NCBI GenBank assembly: GCA_015680905.1
Contig: CM027381.1
Location: 54,440,501-54,504,500 of the forward strand
DNA length: 64,000 nucleotides
Origin: Coptis chinensis
Taxonomy: Eukaryota > Streptophyta > Magnoliopsida > Ranunculales > Ranunculaceae
Reading direction: 5' to 3'
The notes beneath the pieces are model-generated. The model saw only the letters and a program-made list of their open reading frames with translations, was not told where the DNA came from and did no database searches. The stretch's first letter is position 1; the number at the start of each line of letters is the position of its first letter. A program made the translations under genes and the position numbers. Below are positions 56,290-64,000 of the stretch, one piece after another.

Positions 56290-57843
56290 TATCTAGTAAA
56301 ATAGCAGGTGTAGGGCTATCGGTGGGGTAACTATAGGCATAGTTACTTTGTTATCACCCACTCTGCCAGAACGGAGAGTGGTGATGGCCTTTAGCTCACC
56401 TACATTTTCATATTCATTACTAGTATTATCGGTTACCTCAAAGGCTGTGTTTGTTGTTTTAGGATTAGGTATTTCGTGACCTGGAAACACACCTTTGGGT
56501 TAGGATTTATCCCGGCCAACCGTTGGCTTAAATTATTAACGGATTGTAGAAGTTGTTGGTTAGATTGAGCCATGGTTTGGAAAAGTTTTTGGCTCACTTG
56601 TTGAAGGTGTCAAGACGATCCGGTTGTGTGGGTGTAGTAGTCACGGGTGGTGTGACTGGAACTATCTCGCGTGAATTATTTATGGACGGATTTTGATAGT
56701 TATTATTTACCGGAACGATACCTCTATTAGCGTTATAATTATTATAACTACCTTGACCTTGTACTTGACCTTGTCGAGGTTGCACTTGGTTGTTGTAATT
56801 ATTAAAATTACCCCCGACCGCCCTTGTCGTGGTGGAGCTTGGATAAAACTGTGCGTTGGCCTAACATATTGATTATTGTACCCTGGAGGTATGACGTGTT
56901 GGTTATTTCTCCAACCAAAGTTGGGATTTTGTCTCCAAGGGCATTAGGTTCACTATTAATGGAACAAGCCTGTTCATAGGCTATAGGACAGTGGAAGTTG
57001 GGATGCTCAAGGCTCCAACAGAAACTACATGGATTTGAATTTATATTCATGACGGGGATAGGCTTTTGTTGAATAGAAATGGCCTCTACCTTTTTAGTGA
57101 GTGATTCGATTAGAGTTCTAAGCTTGGGATCGTGTTTAATTTCAAACATACCGGCGGCCTTAACTGTATTAGAAGAACTAGCGGAGCGGTGGATATCGTC
57201 ACTACCCCTCCAGTTGTTATTTCGCTTAGTTTGATCCTCTAAAAATTTATAAGCCTCCGAGGCTCCTTTGCTTAAGAAACTACCCCCATTCATTATGTCT
57301 AGGACTTCTTTATGGTGGTGTAGAAGTCCTTTGAAAAGGCAACTAACTAACGTGTCTTTCGCTAAGTTATGATGTGGACACTCTATAAGGAGATCGGTGA
57401 AACGATTCCAAGCTTTCAAAATGATTCATGGGGATTTTGTCGAAAAGAAATGAATCTTGGAAAGCATCTCATCCATCTTTAGGGGTGGGTAAAAATGTTC
57501 CATAAACAAATTGAACAAGTTTAGCCCACGAGTCCACGAAATTAGGCTTTGGGCGAGTTAACCAAGACGCCGCCTTATCGGCTAAGGTGAAAGGGAATAC
57601 CCTTAGTTTAATTTGTTCCACACCAACCGTAGGATGGTGGAATATTGTTAGGACTTGTTCAATCCTACGCATGTGCTGATAAGGTTTTTCATGGTCTAAT
57701 CCATGAAAAACGGGTAACAAATTAAAAATATTTGGGGGGATTCGGAAATCCCCCAATGGGTCTGCTATAACGATGCAAGATTTGGGGCTATCGCTCAAGG
57801 CTTTGTAGAAGTCAGAGAGAGGAGTCTCTTCGTCTTCAGGCAT
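56290..57843 (-). pseudogene. gag: gag of element F (broken)
   Basis: Starts MPEDEETPLSDFYKALSDSP at 57843 and has the Athila gag core (FHGLDHEKPYQHMRRIEQV; VFPFTLADKAASWL). Next come the block AWNRFTDLLIECPHHNLAKD (57419), GSFLSKGASEAYKFLEDQTK, and a zinc-knuckle-like SNPCSFCWSLEHPNFHCP near 57030. A Q/N-rich segment (56785-56594) and the ITTLRSGRVGDNKVTMP linker (56490-56330) follow. It forms particles in the family. A few breaks. Confidence 0.86.
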
Positions 57844-58501
57844 TATATCAGGTTGTGTGTGTGAAATAGTAGCTAGAGGTGTAGTGGGTGGTATACTAGA
57901 TAGACTTGTTTGTTGACGTTGTTGTGTAATTACGTTCGGTGTTTTTGTTCAGCCAGACCTTAATCTCATACAAGGCTAAGACCAAACTTAGATAAACACG
58001 TCAACACTCCAAACAATTCTGATATACTAGTATAAACCTCTAACAGGAGATGCGAGGTGTGGAAGAAAGGAATACCTGATTGTGTCCTTGCTTGGCTTAT
58101 GAATAACGTCTTGTTTACGCGTGTTCAGTGTATATAAATAGTTAGTACACTGAAAAACTTGAAAAATCGAAGTTCGAATCAAACCTGTGGAAATTCAACA
58201 AAAATCAGCTCAGGGCGCGGGTGCGCTCGTTTAGGACGCGGTCGCGCTCCGTGTAACTCCAAGTTACAGTGTTTTATGGTCGCTTTCGAGATGGGCTGGT
58301 CGCTCAAGGTTCTAGGCTTTGGGCTAGGCTTCGCCGAAGTCGTGATCGCTCCGTGTATTTTTAGCGAAACTTTTCAATCTTTGAAACGGACAACCACAGT
58401 ATGAATCAAACAAAGGTGGGTGGGTTTAATGGGACTTTAAGAAAAGTACTTATACTACAAAAACAATGCAAAAGTGAAACTAAGATGGCAGCGGCGCCAT
58501 T
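57844..58501 (-). other. Leader and PBS of element F
   Basis: About 660 bp without a gene. PBS at 58480-58501 (minus strand AATGGCGCCGCTGCCATCTT). Two GC-rich motifs, GGGCGCGGGTGCGCTC at 58213-58228 and GGACGCGGTCGCGCTC at 58234-58249. It lacks the 150-bp quasi-periodic block of A and B. Confidence 0.8.
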
Positions 58502-60160
58502 TGATAAAACATTAAATTGATAGTTTACCTACGAAATGAACGATGAACTCAAAACGTAAGTAAACTAAAACTATTTTATGAGCCTATATTTTATCAAAGA
58601 TTCTACTCTCATATCCTATGAGATATAGTGGAGTAGAGTGATTCGTTCCACTCCTAGTCCTTCCGCATGCTGTGTTCTCTACGTATAAGTACTCTTAACT
58701 AAAAAGTTTAATGAGAGATTTACGAAATGGCAACTAGACTACGATGCAACTACCCACAAGATGCAACTAGTAGACTATCAGAACAACTATGGGAATGCTA
58801 CGTTGATTCTATGATAAGGAGTTAGAGGGAGATTGATTCCACCTTAACTCGACTTAATCCTACTAATCTATTTTAATCGTCAGTAATCGAATTGAACCGC
58901 TTTGCGAGAACAATATGGTTACTCCTAATCCCTAATTACACATGGCATTTCTACCAATTCATAACTAGTATGTAAACGATTAAACCCATTCTCATGGTGA
59001 ACTAATCGTTTCTAGAGTGGAAAGGAAATTACGACGACTCTACGATAATCGAAATCAAGCTTTCATCAAGGCTTCTCAACCCCTCAATGGAGGTTTAGCC
59101 GAGAATCATCACGCTTATCATTCCCAATGGAATTCAAACAAGACATGATATAAAGATTGAAACTTAGCTTGTTTTAAACCCAATTCAAAACTACTAATGC
59201 AATAATTGAATTAAACTAATAATGACAATTACTTGAATCTCTTAATTGAAACTAAACAATTAATGGAAATGAAACTAACTTATGGAGAACACTATTTTAT
59301 TAATCTAATGAATAATAAAACAATGATTCAAATACTAAATTAATAATCTAACTAATCTAAGTCTAGCTATCTACGTAATAAGGGAAATTAGATCTAAATA
59401 ATTGTAAATGACAAGAATCGAAATTGACAAATAGCTATTTTATTTATCAAACTAATTAAGAACAATGATTCTAAGAGTTTAATCTAAAACAAGAATTGAA
59501 TATAAACTAAACTTAATTTAATTAAATAAAAACTAGATCTATAATTATCTATTGTTTTAGTTCTAACTAGCTACCATTAACTATCTACCATTAACAAAGA
59601 GCTAAGCTTTTGTTTTTATACTTTCAGATCCAAAAATCGTGCATGGGCTTGGAGCCATGTTTTGGGCCAGAGAATCAGGCCCAAAACCCAATTCTTTCAG
59701 TCCAAAAAGACCTCTTCAGCTGCAGTTGGCTTCAACAGACTTTTTATCCACTTCTGCTCCTCTAAGTGGGTCAAGGCTTGGACCATTAGAAAGCTCTTTC
59801 CGAGCCGGTCGTTTTGACATAAGGTAGGCCCCATTCCGAGGTCTGAGTTCAAAGATAATGCGCCCGGAAGTTCTGGCTGACTTTGTGTCTTTGTTTACGC
59901 CCGTGTCGACTTTTTAGCTTTTGACCGGGCTTCAGAAAGGCTTTGTCTTCTTGAATCTTGGCCTTTGGTCACGGAACTCCTTAGTAACCGACCTTTGCTC
60001 CTTTATCTCACTAAAGTGGCACATTTCTGCACATAATGGACTTTGAAGCCTGAAATGCATAAAAACACGTAATCAGTGTTAACTCTTAATTATTACTCAC
60101 ATAATTGGTCTAATAGTATGACTGTTACAGGGTTAAAACTACAGTTTTGGGCTCTTATCA
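58502..60160 (-). repeat. 5' LTR of element F (1659 bp)
   Basis: Same ends as the 3' LTR, bounded by the PBS on the left and by the target duplication GTCAC (60161-60165) on the right. TATA position at 59613-59621 (minus strand). Confidence 0.94.
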
Positions 60161-60165
60161 GTCAC

Positions 60166-60749
60166 CAAGTTCGGCATTTTTTTGAATAAAATGCGTTTAA
60201 AACCCATTAAATTGCCAAGGCGTCTTGTATACGTTTAGAACCCGTGCTTTTCAAAATATCGCGTTTAAAACATTTGAAACGCGATTTAAACGTAAAAACC
60301 GTATATATCGCAAAATTTCGAAAAGATCGCGTTTTAAACTTTCTTCTCTTTGCTTTTGTTTGGCCACTTACTCACAGAGTCGCACAGCAGAAAAAAAAAA
60401 CAAAAAAAAGAACCCCAAGAACTTTACCCCAAAAAAAGAACCCGATCGAGAAGAGTTCCTTCACCAGTTCACCACCAAGTCGCCAACTACCAAAGTACAA
60501 GGTTAGCTCTCTCTCTCTCTTGCTCCTTGCTTACTGCTTCTGTCTATCTCTCTCGTGAATTGTAAGAATTAAGTCAAGTAACAGACTTGCATAGTTGCAC
60601 CCCCATTAATAACCCGAAATAGCCTTGCAATAAGTACTTGAAGCATTAAGTTTCTGTTACTCCTTCATTCAATAATTATTGTTGTTATTATTTATGGAAC
60701 TACATTTTCAAAATTGTAATCTTTTGATTCTTTTCTGATGTATTTTTAG
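60166..60749 (+). promoter_or_regulatory. Upstream region and 5' UTR intron of the hAT transposase gene
   Basis: Contains repeated TTTAAAACGCGAT-like text in both orientations (60190-60340: GCGTTTAAAAC, GCGATTTAAACG, GCGTTTTAAAC), the kind of short subterminal repeats common in hAT elements. A CAAG|GTTAGC donor near 60502 and a TTTTTAG acceptor at 60743-60749 suggest an intron in the 5' UTR. No terminal inverted repeat could be fixed. Confidence 0.55.
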
Positions 60750-62945
60750 ATACGGCAAGGGTTAGAGATCCATTATGGGAGCATGCCGAGCCAACAACAT
60801 AAAAGAAGAACAAATGCAAATTTTGTCAACTTGAGATATCTGGGGGAATAAGTAGGCTGAAGTATCAATGGGCGAAAATGATTGGGCATGATGTTAGTCC
60901 TTGCACTGCTGTGACTGATGAAGTGACGGAGCTGGCACTAAATGTCGTAACCGAAATAGAGGACATGCCTCATGTTAACAAGAAAGCTAGAGGGAGTAAC
61001 TCCAAAGAAGGAAACACATGCTCAAGCTTCAATTTCGGGTCTCAACAATTGGTTTATAGGGCATCAAGACAGTCAAGCACCGTTTCCTACCAACCGAAGG
61101 TTTTGGAACTACTGAAAAAGAAGGAAAAGGAGGTTGCTGATATTATGGGAGTAAAATTTATTGTTGCAAACAACCTTGCATTTAATATGTTAAGATCAGA
61201 CAAATTAAGAGAGTGATACCAAGCTATTGGGAAGTATGGTGAGGGGTATATGCCTCCTAGCAGTGAAACTGTGCGTACCAAGATTCTATGTTCATTGAAG
61301 GATGAAGCAACAATGTATGTGAAAAGTGTCCAAGAGTCATGGGAAGATACGGGTTGCGCATTGATGTCAGATGGTTGGACATATGGTTAGACATATGGGA
61401 TTGTTGCACATGTTAACTTGTTAGCTAGTAGCCCAAGTGGAATCGTGTTCTTGAAGTCCGAGATTGTCAAAGAAAAACATATGGGAGAATATCTCGCTAA
61501 CTTCATAATGAGCACCATGGAAGAAATTGGTTCACATAATGTGGTTCAAGTTGTTACAGATAACGCAAGCAATTATGGTTCAGCTGAGGCTATTATTCAA
61601 TCTCGTTACCCGCATGTTTTTAAGACTTCATGTGCAGCACATTGCATAGACCTGATTTTAGAGGATATTGATAAGCTTCCATCTCTAATGCCAATCCTGA
61701 AAAGTGCAAGACAACTTGTTACTTTCTTATACAAGTCACTTGCGATTTTGGAAACAATGAGAAAGTTTACAGACAATCGTGATTTGAAGAAGCCGGGAGC
61801 ACCTAGATTTGCTAGCCAATTTCTTTGCTTACAATCTGTATTGAAAGAAAAAGAACCTTTGAGATTCTTGGTAAGCTCAAATGAATGGCAAGATCATATG
61901 AGGACAAGAGAGGATGATGCTAAAGCACTTGTTGAGGTAATACAATCTGATGCCTTTTGGATTAAAGGCAACGAAGTGGTTGCAATTATTGAGCCTATTG
62001 TGAAACTACTTAGGATGGTTGATGGAGATGAGTGTACATTGGGATACATATATGAGGGCGTTATTAGAGTAAAGGAGTCGATAAAGATGATTCTCAATAA
62101 TGATAATGATAAATATGACCCTTATTTGGCAATCATTGAAAGGAAACGAATTCAATGCCTTCATAGCCCCATTCATGTAGTGGTTGCGTATCTTAATCCC
62201 AAGTCTTACTATGAAAAGATTGTTAAGATGGACGCTGAAATTAAATATGGTATGAGTAAGGTGAGACAAAAATTACTTACAAGTGAAGAGAGGAAAACCC
62301 TCACTCAAAAGATAATTTTTTATCATGCAAGACATTCAAAGATTTTCACCCCAATGGCTGTTGATGCTCTATCAAACATTCATCCTCGTATGTAAAATTA
62401 TTTCATTATTAATTTGTTTCTTCTTAATAACTATTAGATGTTGATTGCATTTATCTATTTGATTGTTACATTAATATTTGTACATGCTTTCTAGGTTTAT
62501 GGTGGGATATATATGGTGGTGATCTTCCGGTTATGCGTAAGATTGCTATGAGGCTTCTTAGTCAAACATGCAGTGTATCAGCTTGCAAGAGGTATTGGAG
62601 TGCCTTTAGTGCCACACAAACCAAAAAGTGAATTAGATTAGAGCCAAAAAGATTGCATGACTTGGTTTATGTTAGGATGAATCTCCATATGTAGAAGACT
62701 AGTGTGAAAAAGACGGAAGATAATCTAAAACCGATTCAACTAGATGACGTTATAACTTTTCCAGATGACCCGACTCCTGTAGTTGGAAATGATGTGGAGA
62801 ATATTGTTGATGGTGGTGATATATCTGATGATGAGGAAGATGTAGATGTCGAGGATGGTGGTAATGAGGCTCATGTTGAAGCAGACGCAACTAATGGAAA
62901 TGCAGATGATGAAGAATTTCATCGTTTAAGGAATGTATTTGAGTG
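60750..62945 (+). pseudogene. hAT-family transposase, two exons (decayed)
   Basis: BED-type zinc finger at the start (RVRDPLWEHAE, KCKFCQLEISGGISRLKY, GHDVSPC; 60753-60905). The DUF659/RNase H-fold region follows (SVQESWEDTGCALMSDGW, then VVTDNASNYGSAEAIIQSRY and CAAHCIDLILEDIDKLPSLM; 61330-61700), with a long helical part to 62387. A GTATGT donor at 62388 and a TTTCTAG acceptor ending at 62494 define a 107-bp intron. Exon 2 encodes the hAT dimerisation domain (LWWDIYGGDLPVMRKIAMRL, SACKRYWSAFSATQTKK) and an acidic tail (DDEEDVDVEDGGNEAHVEAD), ending at 62945. The long central part (61418-62395) is fully open. In-frame stops occur near 60800, 61214, 61388, 62630 and 62692. hAT transposases move elements by cut-and-paste with 8-bp duplications. 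Confidence 0.88.
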
Positions 62946-63425
62946 AGACATATTTATTTAGCTCTTTTTAATTAATTTTCTATCACTATGAATAATTTCT
63001 AATTCAAGGATGGTGTGTTGATATGTTAAAAACATATGATTCTCTCTACAAGTGAGTGCTTCAGTTGTGGATGGACTTATACAATGTCGTGCACAGCTTA
63101 TACATTGTCGTATATAAGCTTATACATTGTCATATATAAACTTTCTCTTATATATATAGTGTCATACGGCTTATCTGATGTTGTGCATGACTTATACATT
63201 GTCGTATATAAGCTGCCAAGAAATAGGTTGTTCAAGACACTATATATAAGCTGCCTTCAAACATGTCCGTTAATGTGAAAGCCTGAACAAAGCAATACTT
63301 CACATTCAATTGAAAAAACCATTTCACATTCAGTTCAAAATAACTTACAACAAAATAATAAGTGAAACAAACTTGCACCAAAATAAGAAAGTGACATAGA
63401 GCAACACATATCAACCATTGCTGAA
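62946..63425. repeat. 3' region of hAT with palindromic repeats
   Basis: No gene. Between 63076 and 63220 the unit CTTATACATTGTCGTATATA (partly self-complementary: TATATAAGCTTATACA) recurs four or five times with variants such as CTTATACAATGTCGTGCACA. These may be subterminal repeats of the hAT element. From about 63290 the sequence looks like the 3' UTR of the minus-strand transposase fragment. Confidence 0.6.
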
Positions 63426-63612
63426 TTAATTTTGCCCACGCAATTCCCACAAATGATCTATCAAAGCAGCCTGAAAAACTATATGAGTTTGCCTACAACA
63501 AATTTCGCGATGCCGACCAAGGAACCGTTGGAACCTTCCTTCATCTTTTTCATTAACCTCAAATTCCCAATTATCGTGTGATTTGTTTGAATGAAATGAG
63601 CAAGTAGTGTTT
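63426..63612 (-). pseudogene. C-terminal fragment of a second PIF/Harbinger-type transposase
   Basis: The minus-strand frame ends NEKDEGRFQRFLGRHREICC, RQTHIVFQAALIDHLWELRG and QN. The pattern RF-x2-FL-x-RH...I...TH-x2-Q-x2-LI-H-W is the usual C-terminus of PIF/Harbinger DDE transposases. The transposase at 19289-20780 ends analogously with NEVTHTNLQKDLVEHVFNW. The rest of the gene would lie to the right but is cut by the LTR of G at 63613. Short, so moderate confidence. Confidence 0.55.
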
Positions 63613-64000
63613 TGATAAGAGCCCAAAACTGTAGTTTTAACCCCTTAATAATCATACTGTTAGACCAATTATGTGAATAATAAGTAAGAGTTAATACTGA
63701 TTACGTGTTTTTATGCATTTCAGGCTTCAAAGTCCATTATGTGAGAAAGGTGCCACTTTAGCGAGATAAAGGAGCAAAAGTCATTGAGAACTTCGAATAC
63801 CATATCTTTGGACTCAGACCTCGGATTGAGGCCTACCTTATGTCAAAACGACCGGCTCGGAAAGAGCTTTGCAATGGTCCAAGCCTTGACCCAATCAGAG
63901 GAGCAGAAGTGGACGAAAAGTCTGTGGAAGCCAACTGCAGCTGAAGAGGCCTTTTTGGACTGAAAGAATTGGGTTTTGGGCCTGATTCTCTGGCCCAAAA
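63613..64000 (+). mobile_element. LTR start of Athila-type element G (runs off right edge)
   Basis: Begins TGATAAGAGCCCAAAACTG, the exact inverse of the shared LTR ending of A, B and F, and follows the F LTR closely to the window end, with a deletion around 63780. Orientation is opposite to A, B, E and F. Whether it is a 5' LTR, a 3' LTR or a solo LTR cannot be told. Confidence 0.88.

Larger units (their letters stand above)
47337..60160 (-). mobile_element. Complete non-autonomous-looking Athila-type retrotransposon F (12,824 bp)
   Basis: Two LTRs in the same orientation (47337-48986, 58502-60160), target duplication GTCAC on both sides, PBS at 58480-58501 and a polypurine-like tract (TGTTTGGGGGTGG on the minus strand) next to the 3' LTR. 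Internal order on the minus strand: leader, gag (57843-56290), protease (55825-55103), then two extra ORF regions (53656-52500 and 51906-50794). I find no reverse transcriptase, RNase H or integrase text in the 9.5-kb interior. LTRs are about 98% alike in the part compared by eye, so insertion is fairly recent, on the order of a million years. The structure is whole, but gag and the extra ORFs contain several breaks. Confidence 0.9.

Noticed and set aside
1-64000. Endogenous pararetrovirus or true envelope-bearing retrovirus
   Set aside because: No movement protein, coat protein of caulimovirus type, or envelope with signal peptide and transmembrane segment is visible; the extra ORFs fit the known Athila/Tat extra ORFs.
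1-64000. tRNA, rRNA or other structural RNA genes
   Set aside because: None recognised; the GGCGCC-containing sites next to LTRs are primer-binding sites, not tRNA genes.

Overview
This window is transposon-packed nuclear DNA of a plant, almost certainly a flowering plant and probably a eudicot. I see no bacterial or organellar gene order and no convincing intact single-copy host gene. The evidence is nested Ty3/gypsy LTR retrotransposons of the plant Athila and Tat lineages, a PIF/Harbinger element, a hAT transposase gene, a CACTA-type terminus, a LINE tail and a plant mobile domain (PMD) gene. The species cannot be fixed from the sequence.

Layout. 1-4906: 5' part of Athila-type element A (minus strand), running off the left edge. 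4907-7045: unidentified DNA with a few exon-like stretches. 7046-7592: CACTA-like terminal region. 7593-12570: 5' part of a second Athila-type element B (minus). 12571-30890: older Athila-type element C (plus) with gag, protease, reverse transcriptase, RNase H, integrase and an extra 3' ORF. A complete PIF/Harbinger element (17214-24750) lies in its reverse transcriptase. 30891-32579: orphan Tat-type gag. 32580-35723: remnant D of the C family with a LINE tail in it. 35724-47082: Tat-lineage element E (minus) with an archaeal-type second RNase H and a spliced ORF on the opposite strand, itself hit by two other LTR insertions. 47337-60160: a structurally complete Athila-type element F (minus) with 5-bp target duplication GTCAC, gag and protease but no visible reverse transcriptase or integrase. 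60166-63400: a decayed hAT transposase gene. 63426-63612: the C-terminal piece of a second PIF/Harbinger transposase. 63613-64000: start of another LTR of the A/B/F kind (G).

The most interesting object is the PIF/Harbinger element. Besides the usual pair (Myb-like ORF1 and DDE transposase) it carries a third gene encoding a plant mobile domain protein. That gene is bracketed by copies of a 21-bp palindrome otherwise found just inside the element's ends, which suggests cargo capture or fusion of two related elements. Second are F (gag-protease plus two extra ORF modules, each followed by a G-rich hairpin motif) and the antisense spliced ORF of E. All element genes look decayed; nothing here is expected to be a working virus-like particle or transposase without further evidence.
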